Origin: Bradyrhizobium sp. 4
GTDB taxonomy: Bacteria; Pseudomonadota; Alphaproteobacteria; Rhizobiales; Xanthobacteraceae
Reading direction: 5' to 3'
Assembly: GCF_023100905.1 (NCBI RefSeq)
Contig: NZ_CP064686.1
Span: 5,146,001-5,210,000, forward strand
DNA: 64,000 nt
Position 1 is the stretch's first letter. Every line of letters begins with the position of its first letter. Positions 1 through 9,343 of this stretch are shown here, piece after piece. The translations under genes and the position numbers were made by a program. The notes beneath the pieces were generated by a model. It was not told the DNA's origin. It searched no databases and saw only the letters and a program-made list of their open reading frames with translations.

Positions 1-18
1 GCCCCGCCTTCGCGGGGC
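1..18. terminator. Hairpin, probable terminator of the gene before the window
   Basis: A 7-bp perfect stem GCCCCGC/GCGGGGC with loop CTTC ends 34 bases before gcvP. It has no T-run, so it could be an intercistronic hairpin between gcvP and an upstream gene (gcvH is the usual neighbour, but it is outside the window). Confidence 0.4.
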
Positions 19-52
19 ATGACGGCGACAAGAACATCTGAAGCGAGGACCC

Positions 53-2920
53 ATGATGACCGCGCACCGCAAATCCAACGGCGACACCACCAGCTTCGTC
101 CGCCGCCACATCGGCCCCTCCGCGCGCGACGTCACCGCGATGCTCGAGGCCGTCGGCGCGAACAGCGTCGATACGCTGATGGCGCAGACGCTGCCGGCCT
201 CGATCCGGCAGGCCGCCCCGCTCGATCTCGGCAAGCCGCTCAGCGAGACCGAGGCGATCGCGCATATGGGCGAGCTCGCCGCCCAGAACCAGGTCTTCAC
301 CTCGCTGATCGGCCAGGGCTATTCCGGCACGATCCTGCCTGCGGTGATCCAACGCAACATTTTGGAGAACCCGGCCTGGTACACGGCGTACACGCCCTAC
401 CAGCCCGAAATCAGCCAAGGCCGGCTCGAGGCGCTGCTCAACTTCCAGACCATGATCTGCGACCTCACCGGGCTCGACGTCGCCAACGCCTCGCTGCTCG
501 ACGAGGCCACCGCTGCCGCCGAAGCGATGGCGCTCGCGGAGCGGCACTCACGGGTCGAAGCAAAGGCCTTCTTCGTCGACAAGGACGTGCATCCGCAGAC
601 GCTCGCGGTGATGCGCACCCGCGCGGAGCCCCTGGGCTGGACCCTGGTCGTCGGCGATCCCCTCACCGATCTCGACAAGACGGACGTGCTTGGCGCGCTG
701 CTGCAATATCCGGGCAGTTCAGGCGCTGTGCGCGACCTCAGGCCCGCGATCGCCAGCCTGAAGGCCAAGGGCGCGCTCGCGATCATCGCCGCCGATCTGC
801 TGGCGCTGACACTGCTCGCCTCGCCCGGCGAGCTCGGCGCGGACATCGCCATCGGCTCGGCGCAACGTTTTGGCGTGCCGATGGGCTATGGCGGACCGCA
901 CGCGGCCTATATGGCGGTGCGCGATGCGCTCAAGCGCTCGCTGCCTGGCCGCATCGTCGGCCTCTCCGTGGATTCGCGCGGAATGCCGGCCTATCGCCTC
1001 GCGCTGCAGACCCGCGAGCAGCACATCCGTCGCGAGAAGGCGACCTCCAACATCTGCACCGCGCAGGTGCTGCTCGCCGTGATCGCCTCGATGTATGCGG
1101 TCTATCACGGCCCCGAAGGCCTTTCGCAGATCGCGCGCAACGTGCATCGCCGCGCCGCCGTGCTGGCGGCCGGCCTGCGCAAGCTCGGCTTTACGCTTCA
1201 GTCCGACAATTTCTTCGACACGCTCAGCGTGGATGCAGGTGGCAAACGCGCCGAGATCGTCGCGCGCGCCGCTGCCGACAAGATCAACCTTGGCGTCGGC
1301 GAAACCGCATTGCGGATCGCGCTCGACGAGACCACCACGCCCGCGACGGTCGAAGCGGTCTGGCGCGCCTTCGGCGGCCAGCTTGCCTATGCCGAGATTG
1401 ACGCCACCACGCGCGAGGCGCTGCCGGAGACGCTCAAGCGCGCGACCTCTTTCCTCACCCACCCCGTCTTCCACGCGCATCGCTCGGAAACCGAGATGCT
1501 GCGCTACATGCGCAAGCTCAGCGATCGCGACCTCGCGCTCGACCGCGCGATGATCCCGCTTGGCTCGTGCACCATGAAGCTGAACGCGACCACCGAGATG
1601 ATGCCGCTGACCTGGCCCGAGTTCGGCTCGCTGCATCCGTTCGCCCCGCGCGAGCAGGCACGCGGCTATCACGCGCTGTTCGCGCGCCTGGAGAAGTGGC
1701 TGTGCGACATCACCGGCTATGACGCGATCTCGCTGCAGCCGAACTCGGGCGCGCAAGGCGAATATGCCGGGCTTCTGGCCATCCGCGGCTATCACGCGGC
1801 GCGTGGCGAGACGCATCGCAAGATCTGCCTGATCCCCTCCTCCGCCCACGGCACCAACCCGGCTTCGGCCGCGATGGTTGGCATGGACGTGGTGGTGGTC
1901 GCCTGCGAAAAGAACGGCGATGTCGACGTCAACGATCTCCGCGCCAAGGCCGAGAAGCATTCGAACGACCTCGCCGCTGTCATGATCACCTATCCCTCGA
2001 CCCATGGCGTGTTCGAGGAGCACATTCGCGAGATCTGCGACATCGTGCATGGCCATGGCGGCCAGGTTTATCTCGACGGCGCCAACCTCAACGCGCAGGT
2101 CGGCTTGTCCCGGCCCGGCGACTACGGCGCCGATGTCAGCCATCTCAATCTGCACAAGACCTTCTGCATTCCGCATGGCGGCGGCGGCCCGGGCATGGGC
2201 CCGATCGGCGTCAAGGCGCACCTTAAGCCGTTCCTGCCCGGTCATCCCGCGACGGATGGGAAAGCGCCCGTGGGGCCGGTCTCGGCCGCGCCGTTCGGCT
2301 CGGCTTCGATCCTCACCATCTCCTACATCTACATCCTGATGATGGGCGGCGAAGGCCTCAAGCGCGCCACCGAGATCGCGATCCTCAACGCCAACTACGT
2401 CGCAGCAAGGCTCGATGCGCACTTCCCGGTTCTCTACAAGAACGAAAAGGGCTGCGTCGCGCACGAGTGTATCGTCGATCCCCGCGCGCTGAAGACGACC
2501 TCAGGCGTCACCGTCGACGACATCGCCAAGCGCCTGATCGACTACGGCTTCCACGCGCCCACCATGAGCTTCCCTGTGCCGGGCACTCTGATGATCGAGC
2601 CGACCGAGTCGGAATCCAAGGCGGAGCTGGATCGCTTCTGCGATGCCATGATCGCGATCCGGAAGGAAATCGCCGAGGTCGAAGCCGGCCGCTTCAAGAT
2701 CGAGGCGTCGCCGCTGCGTCATGCCCCACACACCGTGCATGACATCGCGGATGACGATTGGAAGCGCGCCTACACCCGCGCCGAGGGCTGCTTCCCCGCA
2801 GGCACCTCGCGCACCGACAAATACTGGAGCCCGGTGGGGCGCGTCGACAACGTCTATGGCGACCGCAATCTGGTGTGCTCGTGCCCGCCGGTGAGCGATT
2901 ACGCGGAGGCGGCGGAGTAA
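53..2920 (+). CDS. gcvP: Glycine dehydrogenase (decarboxylating), P-protein of the glycine cleavage system
   Basis: This PLP enzyme decarboxylates glycine and passes the aminomethyl group to the lipoyl arm of GcvH. The 955-residue product has the length of the single-chain P-protein, a fusion of an N-terminal half (starts RRHIGPS) and a C-terminal catalytic half. The PLP lysine is Lys702 in NLHKTFCIPHGGGGPG, which is followed by the glycine-rich loop typical of the family. The start is the first ATG of an ATGATG pair, preceded by GAGGA. Glycine cleavage genes usually form a gcvT-gcvH-gcvP operon; only gcvP lies inside the window, so the other genes are expected just upstream. Nothing about the protein is unusual, and the call rests on end-to-end recognisable sequence. 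Confidence 0.97.
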   Translation: MMTAHRKSNGDTTSFVRRHIGPSARDVTAMLEAVGANSVDTLMAQTLPASIRQAAPLDLGKPLSETEAIAHMGELAAQNQVFTSLIGQGYSGTILPAVIQRNILENPAWYTAYTPYQPEISQGRLEALLNFQTMICDLTGLDVANASLLDEATAAAEAMALAERHSRVEAKAFFVDKDVHPQTLAVMRTRAEPLGWTLVVGDPLTDLDKTDVLGALLQYPGSSGAVRDLRPAIASLKAKGALAIIAADLLALTLLASPGELGADIAIGSAQRFGVPMGYGGPHAAYMAVRDALKRSLPGRIVGLSVDSRGMPAYRLALQTREQHIRREKATSNICTAQVLLAVIASMYAVYHGPEGLSQIARNVHRRAAVLAAGLRKLGFTLQSDNFFDTLSVDAGGKRAEIVARAAADKINLGVGETALRIALDETTTPATVEAVWRAFGGQLAYAEIDATTREALPETLKRATSFLTHPVFHAHRSETEMLRYMRKLSDRDLALDRAMIPLGSCTMKLNATTEMMPLTWPEFGSLHPFAPREQARGYHALFARLEKWLCDITGYDAISLQPNSGAQGEYAGLLAIRGYHAARGETHRKICLIPSSAHGTNPASAAMVGMDVVVVACEKNGDVDVNDLRAKAEKHSNDLAAVMITYPSTHGVFEEHIREICDIVHGHGGQVYLDGANLNAQVGLSRPGDYGADVSHLNLHKTFCIPHGGGGPGMGPIGVKAHLKPFLPGHPATDGKAPVGPVSAAPFGSASILTISYIYILMMGGEGLKRATEIAILNANYVAARLDAHFPVLYKNEKGCVAHECIVDPRALKTTSGVTVDDIAKRLIDYGFHAPTMSFPVPGTLMIEPTESESKAELDRFCDAMIAIRKEIAEVEAGRFKIEASPLRHAPHTVHDIADDDWKRAYTRAEGCFPAGTSRTDKYWSPVGRVDNVYGDRNLVCSCPPVSDYAEAAE

Positions 2921-2936
2921 GACGCGACGGAGGTTT

Positions 2937-3080
2937 CGTAGGGTGGGTTAGCTGGCGGTGGCGCGAAGGCGCAGACCGCCGGCGTAACCCACCGCTTTAG
3001 CTTCCGCGGCGACGAACAGTGGTGGGTTACGCCGTGCGAACTGCGCTGCGCGCAGTCGCAGGGCTAACCCACCCCCTACG
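2937..3080. repeat. Extragenic palindromic repeat (GTGGGTTA/TAACCCAC family)
   Basis: The segment opens with CGTAGGGTGGGTTAGC and closes with the inverted copy GCTAACCCACCCCCTACG. An inner pair, GGCGTAACCCACC and GGTGGGTTACGCC, makes two nested palindromic units. Such dispersed GGTGGGTTA palindromes are common between genes in Bradyrhizobium. It separates gcvP from the convergent gene at 3096-4091, where it could also act as a bidirectional terminator. Confidence 0.7.
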
Positions 3081-3095
3081 GCACTGAACGCGCAT

Positions 3096-4091
3096 CTAGG
3101 GCGCAACCAACGATCGGCTTTCGCGATCCCACCGCCACAGCCGTTCATTGGTCAGCTCAGTCCCACCCCACCATCGGTGGATCGGGTTATGACGGAGGAA
3201 ATCGTCTTCTCCTGCCAGCACCGCCTTCCCAAAATCGGTGAGCGACAAACGGGACTGCTTGTATCGCGCGTGACGGAGAGGATCGTTGTGCATGTCGAGC
3301 GTAAACGGCCCCTCGTCGAGCCCCGATATCGCCGGCTCCGGACATCGCACGAGGCCATCGAGCAGCGCTCCGACTTCCCAGTAGTCGAAAACGCGCCGCT
3401 CATTGCGTTTCTGCTCACCCGGGAAAACGTCAAAGGGATGCACGTCGCCCGGTGCGATCAACTCCAGCATTCGCGTTTCAGTCGCTCCAAGACCGATGGC
3501 GACACTCGGAAGCTCGTCGAGGAGGTCCGCCACACACTGACCGAGTTGCGGCAGCAGGCCTAAATCCGCCTTGAGGAGATCAAACCAGTCCTGCGGCGTC
3601 GGCGCGCGATAGGCGCGCCACGCACGGCCGGTCAGATCAAGGTGATCTTTCGTGGGGTTGACGGTCGGCGGGTTGAGCGCTGCAAGTCGCTCGGCATCGG
3701 CGCCGCCAACGGAGATGTCCAGCTGACGCATGACGAGCTTGGGAACCGCCGATTTCTCGCGCCAGCAGTAGTCGAGCAACCGGAGCAGAATCAATTGCGC
3801 ATTCGGCTCTGACTCCATCCACAATTCGACCGAGTCGCATTCAGCGAACAATTCGATCAATCCGCGATCCTTCGCACCCGATCCTTCGAGACGCCAGCGC
3901 GGCGTATCATCCAGCCAATGAAGGCCATGTGGCTGCTTGGTGCGTGGCGCAAAAAACGCATCGAGCTCGACATCGGACGGCAACGGTCCCCAGACCAGCC
4001 GGCGCTCGATCGCAATCACGAGATCAGCAAGGCCGGCGCGTTGGATCGCGCCGGCGGTGGACGAGTCCGTTGTCACAATGAGCCGCATCAT
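3096..4091 (-). CDS. DUF1835-like protein, downstream paralogue of a tandem pair
   Basis: The product has 331 residues and no signal peptide or membrane segment. The N-terminus (LIVTTDSSTAGAIQRAG, then a GPLP motif near residue 36) resembles the DUF1835 fold. An acidic segment with W and E residues follows (ELFAECDSVELW near 80), and the C-terminus carries the block HNPIHRWWGGT-LTNERLWRW. The same N-terminal layout, a central LPS-GLGATE-R-LELIA segment and the same C-terminal block occur in the next gene upstream on this strand (4102-5085), 10 bases away. The two are therefore a tandem duplication in one operon. The biochemical function of the family is unknown, and the family name is from memory. 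Confidence 0.75.
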   Translation of the reverse strand: MMRLIVTTDSSTAGAIQRAGLADLVIAIERRLVWGPLPSDVELDAFFAPRTKQPHGLHWLDDTPRWRLEGSGAKDRGLIELFAECDSVELWMESEPNAQLILLRLLDYCWREKSAVPKLVMRQLDISVGGADAERLAALNPPTVNPTKDHLDLTGRAWRAYRAPTPQDWFDLLKADLGLLPQLGQCVADLLDELPSVAIGLGATETRMLELIAPGDVHPFDVFPGEQKRNERRVFDYWEVGALLDGLVRCPEPAISGLDEGPFTLDMHNDPLRHARYKQSRLSLTDFGKAVLAGEDDFLRHNPIHRWWGGTELTNERLWRWDRESRSLVAP

Positions 4092-4101
4092 GCCGGTGGC
4101 C

Positions 4102-5085
4102 TCAAGGCTTCGTCAAAGAAGGGCCGTAGCGCCACAGCCGATCGTTGGTCAGCCGCGTGCCGCCCCACCAGCGATCGATTGGATTGTGGCGGCTGAAATC
4201 TTCCCTGCCCGCCAGCACCGACCTCCCAAACTCCGTTATCGACAATCTGCTCCGCAGATAAGCCTCATCACGGTCCCTCAGATTCTCTCGGCGGGTATTC
4301 CGCAGTTCATCGTCGAGTCCGGCAATCGCGGGTCTCGGACCTAGCGCAAGTCCGTGCAGCAACCACCCCAGCTCAAACTCGCTAAAAACACGCGTACGGC
4401 GAAGACTACGCAGATGGAACAATGCATTCGTCCGTTCGTAACCCCGTGCAATGAGTTCGAGGAATCGCATTTCCGTCGCGCCGAGCCCCGTCGAAATTGA
4501 CGGAAGCTCCGCCAGCAAGTCGATCAAGGCCGGCTTTAGCATCGGCAGGGCACTCAGATCGTTGTCAACGAGGCCGACACAGGCCTCGGGCGTCGGCGCG
4601 GCGTAGGCCAGCCAAGCCTTCCTTGCCGTTGCGAGTTCATCCGAGGTGATGTCGACAGCCGGAATGTAGGACAGCGACTTACTAATGTTCGCCGCCTCCT
4701 GTGAGATGAGATCGAAGGCAGTCAGTCGGAGCTTTGACTTGGCCACGGTCTCTGGGTGGGAGCGGAGATATTCGAGCAGCCAGATCAGCTGGAGCTGATC
4801 ATTTGGGGTCCGATCGAACCACAATTCGACGACGTCGTAGGATTGGCAGAACTCGACCAGCGAGAGATGTCTGCGGTCTTCGGCAGCCGACGGCCGGCGT
4901 CCAACGAAGTCCGACCAGTGCGTCCCCGGACCCGCTCCCCCCGAGCGAGCGGCGACATAGACTGCAAGTTCGTTAAGAGGCGGAGGCCCATCGACAAAGC
5001 GGAACGTGAAGGGGATGACGATTTCGGCAAGGCCCGAGCGCATGAGGTCGAAGCCGGACGAACTCGTCAGAAACGCACGCTTCAT
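4102..5085 (-). CDS. DUF1835-like protein, upstream paralogue of a tandem pair
   Basis: The product has 327 residues and is cytosolic by composition. It begins MKRAFLTSSSGFDLMRSGLAEIVIPF, with a GPPP motif near residue 34. It shares with its neighbour the central motif ELPSISTGLGATEMRFLELIA and the C-terminal block HNPIDRWWGGTRLTNDRLWR. Identity between the two is clear in the second half and weaker in the first, so the duplication is old. The ATG at 5085 is the first gene of the minus-strand pair and lies about 100 bases beyond the recA stop codon (5184). No function can be assigned; a nucleotide- or nucleic-acid-related role has been suggested for DUF1835 proteins but is not visible here. 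Confidence 0.75.
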   Translation of the reverse strand: MKRAFLTSSSGFDLMRSGLAEIVIPFTFRFVDGPPPLNELAVYVAARSGGAGPGTHWSDFVGRRPSAAEDRRHLSLVEFCQSYDVVELWFDRTPNDQLQLIWLLEYLRSHPETVAKSKLRLTAFDLISQEAANISKSLSYIPAVDITSDELATARKAWLAYAAPTPEACVGLVDNDLSALPMLKPALIDLLAELPSISTGLGATEMRFLELIARGYERTNALFHLRSLRRTRVFSEFELGWLLHGLALGPRPAIAGLDDELRNTRRENLRDRDEAYLRSRLSITEFGRSVLAGREDFSRHNPIDRWWGGTRLTNDRLWRYGPSLTKP

Positions 5086-5183
5086 CGCCTAAATACTCCA
5101 GGCAAAACGAAACGGGCACTGACGACGTCGGCAACTCAACGTCCTCAGCGCCCGCTCCTCGCGAAAAACTTTACTGTTGAAGC

Positions 5184-6272
<1,089 letters not shown>

Positions 6273-6365
6273 CGGGTCGTGCTCCTTATGACGAGGATTC
6301 GCGTGAGGGACAAACGATTGGCGAGGCGGCGCGGCGATAAAAGCAATGTACCCTATTTGTTCTAG

Positions 6366-6380
6366 GTTCGCAATATGTTC
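6366..6380. promoter_or_regulatory. SOS (LexA) box of recA
   Basis: GTTCGCAATATGTTC fits the alphaproteobacterial LexA consensus GTTC-N7-GTTC exactly. A third GTTC lies at 6359-6362. The site is 94-108 bases upstream of the recA start, so LexA repression and DNA-damage induction of recA are expected. Confidence 0.88.
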
Positions 6381-6524
6381 TTTTGGGAATTTGCACGCTC
6401 TGGCTGACGCGCATCAAAGACGGATGACCCGCACGCCGCCAGAATTCGGTAATCCTGCGGCACCGAACCTTTCGCGGTCTGCGGCCTTCTCTTGGATGAG
6501 ACTGCAACTCTGGGACTTCCAATC

Positions 6525-6692
6525 ATGACGGAAAATACGCATCACGATACGAGCCGGCGCACTCCGCTGCTGGAGGCCGCGCGGGAGGAACTGAGGAAGT
6601 TCGAGCGCAAGGAAAACGAGTTCCGCAAGAAGGATCGCGAAGAGCGTGCCGCCGAACTCCATCTGCCGCTGGACGCGATCAAGGTTCACTAA
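6525..6692 (+). CDS. Small highly charged hypothetical protein
   Basis: The product has 55 residues, starting MTENTHHDTSRRT. A continuous run rich in E, K and R from about 16 to 42 (EELRKFERKENEFRKKDREE) should form a long amphipathic helix or coiled coil. The same frame can be extended upstream to a TTG at 6492, but the ATG at 6525 is the more natural start. The gene is divergent from recA. No known family was recognised, and a role in DNA repair is not implied by position alone. Confidence 0.55.
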   Translation: MTENTHHDTSRRTPLLEAAREELRKFERKENEFRKKDREERAAELHLPLDAIKVH

Positions 6693-7008
6693 GGCCGCGG
6701 GGACGAGGGCTTAGGAGCTGACAGGCCGGCTGGCTGGGCAGGCGGCGGCGGTGTTCGCCAGCGGCAACGCGCCAGCGACGAGGCCGGAGCGGCGCCATTG
6801 ATCTCAAAAAGATCGGCACGGGAATCGGGATTCGGATGGCCGTGGAGGCGAGTCCGAGTCGATATGGTATCCAATTACTACCAGTAAACTATTGATTGAA
6901 CGAGAGAATTTTCCGGCGGGCTACTGTGCATGGGGTTGTTTTCGTGTTTTTGAAAGGCGCGCATGGGCCTTTCCAGTCATGGAGCCATATCCCGGCACCC
7001 AACGCCGC
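6693..7008. other. Non-coding stretch without recognisable features
   Basis: About 315 bases. An AT-richer patch near 6860-6910 (TATCCAATTACTACCAGTAAAC) could contain a promoter, but no clear box pair was found. There is no convincing open frame with coding character, and no repeat of the families seen elsewhere. Confidence 0.4.
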
Positions 7009-7098
7009 CTATAGCAGAACCAGCAACCCGATGCCGATCACCAGCACGACGAAGCCAGCCGCCGTCGCGGCGGCGAATGACCGCTCTACGTTGTCCAT
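7009..7098 (-). CDS. 29-residue single-span membrane peptide
   Basis: The peptide starts MDNVERSFAAATAAGF, continues into the hydrophobic stretch VVLVIGIGLLVLL and ends with a TAG stop. It consists of a short polar N-terminus and one transmembrane helix reaching the C-terminus, the layout of many small bacterial membrane proteins. A GGGGTGG sequence lies just upstream of the ATG as a weak ribosome-binding site. The frame is short enough that chance cannot be excluded; the clean hydrophobic profile is the main support. Confidence 0.4.
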   Translation of the reverse strand: MDNVERSFAAATAAGFVVLVIGIGLLVLL

Positions 7099-7284
7099 GA
7101 TGCCACCCCGTTGCCGGTGCGCCACGTTTCCCCCATGGCAGCACCGTCGCTGCGAAATCTCGCCTGCGGTTGTGTCCTGAGTTGTGCGAACGGATGTCGA
7201 AATTGGGACCGGTGCGGGGCCAGTCTGCGGCCCGCCGCGCTCCGGCTTTCGCTGCCACCGTCAGCCTTGTCAGGCTGTCGTAAG

Positions 7285-7380
7285 CTGAGCCGGCTAGGTT
7301 CGCCTGGCTATGGTGTTGCAGCCCAGCACCTCAGCCTCCAATAACCTTTCCCCGCTTGGTTCTTCCAAGCGGGGTTTTTC
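7285..7380 (+). ncRNA. Candidate trans-acting small RNA with CCUCC linker
   Basis: The plus strand shows a layout typical of rhizobial small RNAs. An imperfect stem AGCCGG/CCTGGCT comes first, then the hairpin GGTGTTG-CAGCC-CAGCACC at 7312-7330 with one G-U pair, then a single-stranded CCTCC at 7335-7339 (complementary to Shine-Dalgarno sequences), then a strong intrinsic terminator at 7350-7380. No protein gene on the plus strand ends here, so the terminator needs another owner. The 5' end is a guess because no promoter could be placed with confidence. Many alphaproteobacterial sRNAs regulate mRNAs through exposed CCUCC loops. Confidence 0.45.
7350..7380 (+). terminator. Intrinsic terminator, plus strand
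   Basis: A perfect 10-bp stem CCCCGCTTGG/CCAAGCGGGG with loop TTCTT is followed by TTTTTC. The T-run is only on the plus strand; read on the minus strand the stem is followed by AAAGG. It therefore does not serve the DUF2798 gene whose stop codon touches it (7379), but an upstream plus-strand transcript. Confidence 0.8.
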
Positions 7381-7660
7381 ATTCCGATTTTGATGCCGAT
7401 TTCCATGCCGGCCGGCCGGTTTGCGAACCGCCCTCCTCCTGCGTCAGCCGCAGCGAGAAGGCGCGGATCGCCGGCGCCGCGAGCAGCACGATCGGCAGCA
7501 TCGCCGCCCATGCGATCAGCCACGACACCATCCAGTGCGCGAGGAAGTCCAGTGCGTTCCCTGCCGGAAAGCTGGCGATGCCCGCGGCGATCAGCGAGGT
7601 CAGTCCGGACTGGATGATTCCGAACACGAAATGAGAATAGCGGCGGGGGATGCCCGGCAT
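7379..7660 (-). CDS. DUF2798-type small membrane protein
   Basis: The product has 93 residues from MPGIPRRYSHFVFGIIQSGLTS. Two hydrophobic helices (about 10-28 and 40-63: WMVSWLIAWAAMLPIVLLAAP) are preceded by the family-typical RRY-FVFG start. The frame continues upstream to an ATG at 7705, but the start at 7660 matches the known family length and N-terminus. The C-terminal tail after residue 75 is polar and probably extra. Function is unknown; such proteins sit in the inner membrane. Confidence 0.65.
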   Translation of the reverse strand: MPGIPRRYSHFVFGIIQSGLTSLIAAGIASFPAGNALDFLAHWMVSWLIAWAAMLPIVLLAAPAIRAFSLRLTQEEGGSQTGRPAWKSASKSE

Positions 7661-7954
7661 GACGCGCCCATGTTGCTTAGCCTCATCGGGCCAAGCAAGG
7701 CACATGCCGCGTTCCGGAAGGCGCCCTTACCCATCCCAGGAACTCTGTTCTTGGTCGGAGAACCACGGGCATGAGGTCTCGCGCCGCCGCGCGTGGCCGG
7801 CGTCTTTCGACATCCGATTTCGAATGTTTCGGAGCGCCTGCGTTTGCGAGATAGCCGTGAGCTATCCGGGGCTTACCGACAGATTCAACTTCCCCCGGAA
7901 TATTATGCCGCCCAGCATGTTCTCAGTGATGGAAGTGAATCGTGGGAGAAGGCC

Positions 7955-8143
7955 ATGAATCACAGGGGCGTCGAGTTCACCGTCGCCAAGACGGCACTTC
8001 CCGGCATCTGGCAGTGGCAGTTCCGGATCGGCGAGCAGATCAAGACCGGCCGAACCGAGACCAAGATCGATCTGTTGGCGATCCGGCGGGTGCAGCTGCG
8101 CATCGATCGGGAGCTGAAGGCCATCGGGCGCAAAACCGCCTGA
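7955..8143 (+). CDS. Conserved small hypothetical protein
   Basis: The product has 62 residues (MNHRGVEFTVAKTALPGIWQWQFRIG...). The ATG has GGGAGAAGG immediately upstream, which favours this start over longer upstream readings of the same frame. The first half looks like a small beta sheet (VEFTVAKTA-GIWQWQFRIG) and the second half is a basic helix (IRRVQLRIDRELKAIGRK). Proteins of this kind are scattered through Bradyrhizobium genomes with no assigned role. It has no membrane segment and no signal peptide. Confidence 0.6.
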   Translation: MNHRGVEFTVAKTALPGIWQWQFRIGEQIKTGRTETKIDLLAIRRVQLRIDRELKAIGRKTA

Positions 8144-8346
8144 GCGGCAGGCCTAAACGGCAGGACCGAGATCGGCGGCGGGCTGGCGCGCCCCGGCGCG
8201 CCGCAGCCGTCATGGCCTATAGGACGCAGCGGCTCCCATGGGGCTATTCCGTAGCCGACCGGAATTGATCTGCCGACGGTTTGGGATTGGACTGCCCGCG
8301 ATTATGGCCGTGGGGACGGAGCCATCAGGCGCGATCGGTGCGAACC

Positions 8347-8580
8347 ATGCCGCTCTACTTCTTTCGAATCCGGAACGGCAGCTATTCCGGCTGTGCCGAC
8401 CAGGCGTCGGAATTTGCCGATCGCGATCTGGCCTGGAAGGAGATGACCAGCGTCTGCGCCGACATGGCTGCCGGCATCGCCCGCAAGCTCCAGGAAAATT
8501 CCGAATGGAATATGGAGCTGCTGGACGAGGCCAAAGAGCCCGTGTTCCGGATCCGCATCACATCGGAAACCTTCGAATAG
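8347..8580 (+). CDS. DUF6894-type small protein
   Basis: The product has 77 residues and starts MPLYFFRIRNGSYSGCADQASEFADRDLAWKEM. The pattern M-x-YFF-I-G followed by D-x-A-EF-D-A and a C-terminal beta strand (PVFRIRITSETFE) is characteristic of the family named DUF6894, which is abundant in rhizobia. The function is unknown. The gene stands alone, convergent with the gene at 8590-8844. Confidence 0.7.
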   Translation: MPLYFFRIRNGSYSGCADQASEFADRDLAWKEMTSVCADMAAGIARKLQENSEWNMELLDEAKEPVFRIRITSETFE

Positions 8581-8589
8581 GGGCCAAGC

Positions 8590-8844
8590 CTAATCCGCGC
8601 TGGGCAGCCGCCGCATCGTGAATTCGATGTCGCCGCCGGGCAGCTCGCGCCAGGTCTCGACCGCGCTCATATAGCCGGCCTTGGGGTAGCGGGTGAAGAA
8701 GGCCTGCGCCCTCTCCCGTGCCGCCGCGCGTGGCAGCGTGAAGGTTTCGCGCAGATAGCCGTCGCCGGCCCTCGCGCCGGGCTTGCCGCCCATCTTGCGC
8801 CGGCGCGCCATCCGCTCGGCGAGATCTCGCGGACGATCGGCCAT
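8590..8844 (-). CDS. Hypothetical basic protein
   Basis: The product has 84 residues. A basic N-terminal third (AERMARRRKMGGKPGARAG) is followed by a mixed segment YLRETFTLPRAAARERAQAFFTRYPKAGYMSAVETW. The C-terminus ends IEFTMRRLPSAD. AGGCGGGATATGGCC places a ribosome-binding site just before the ATG at 8844. There is no signal peptide and no known family was recognised. Its composition fits a small cytosolic protein, possibly nucleic-acid binding, but that is only a guess from charge. Confidence 0.5.
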   Translation of the reverse strand: MADRPRDLAERMARRRKMGGKPGARAGDGYLRETFTLPRAAARERAQAFFTRYPKAGYMSAVETWRELPGGDIEFTMRRLPSAD

Positions 8845-8948
8845 ATCCCGCCTCCTTTACGCAATACGCTCTCGCGCAATGTAGGAAGCGGGCCGGCCGA
8901 AATGGAGTCCCGGCCGGAGGCATCAGCCGCCTCCGATCGGACAGAGGG

Positions 8949-9263
8949 TCAATTGGCAGTCGTGCCGGACTTCTTCTTCGGCGCACCGGTCGCGGCCGAC
9001 GCCTTTGGCGCCGCCGCCTGCTTCGGCGGGTCGGAGCGCATGCCGCCCCAGGGATCGTTGGAGGCCTTGGAATCCGGAATCTTCTTCAGCGTTTCCTTGT
9101 AGGCCTTGTCACGCTCGGCTTCCGCGGCCTTCTCCTCAGGGGTCTTGCCCGGACCGTCCTGCAGCAAATTGAGATTGGGCATTTGCGCAGAGGCCGGTCC
9201 CGCCAGCACGGTCGGTCCCGCCAGAACAGCCAGCACCGCGGCCATACGGAAAAGCTTCATCAT
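8949..9263 (-). CDS. Small secreted protein with KAYK...IP-SK...DPW motif (paralogue of 11161-11394)
   Basis: The product has 104 residues. A signal peptide (MMKLFRMAAVLAVLAGPTVLAGPASAQ) predicts export to the periplasm. The mature part contains DKAYKETLKKIPDSK followed by NDPWGGMR, then a tail rich in A, P and K. The start at 9263 has AAGGAG five bases upstream. The same core (EKAYKAALERIPESK...DPWSGAR) appears in the secreted protein at 11161-11394, about 2 kb away, so the two are paralogues. No function is known for this short family. Confidence 0.65.
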   Translation of the reverse strand: MMKLFRMAAVLAVLAGPTVLAGPASAQMPNLNLLQDGPGKTPEEKAAEAERDKAYKETLKKIPDSKASNDPWGGMRSDPPKQAAAPKASAATGAPKKKSGTTAN

Positions 9264-9285
9264 CGACTCCTTGATCATCCATGGC

Positions 9286-9304
9286 GGCGCGGGTCGCCCG
9301 CGCC
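9286..9304 (-). terminator. Hairpin between the two small secreted genes
   Basis: A perfect 8-bp stem GGCGCGGG/CCCGCGCC with a 3-base loop lies between the lipoprotein gene (stop at 9344) and the next minus-strand start at 9263. No T-run follows, so termination may be weak or factor-dependent. Confidence 0.4.
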
Positions 9305-9343
9305 TTGTCACCCCTGGCACAACCGCAGGGGCTGCTCGGCCCG

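Noticed and set aside
19..1401. 460-codon plus-strand frame overlapping gcvP
   Set aside because: Out-of-frame reading of gcvP, arginine-rich; the true frame begins at 53.
719..2464. Long minus-strand open frame inside gcvP (581 codons)
   Set aside because: It is antisense to an intact, clearly conserved gene; high GC removes stop codons in this frame. The translation is Arg/Ala/Gly/His-rich without any family pattern.
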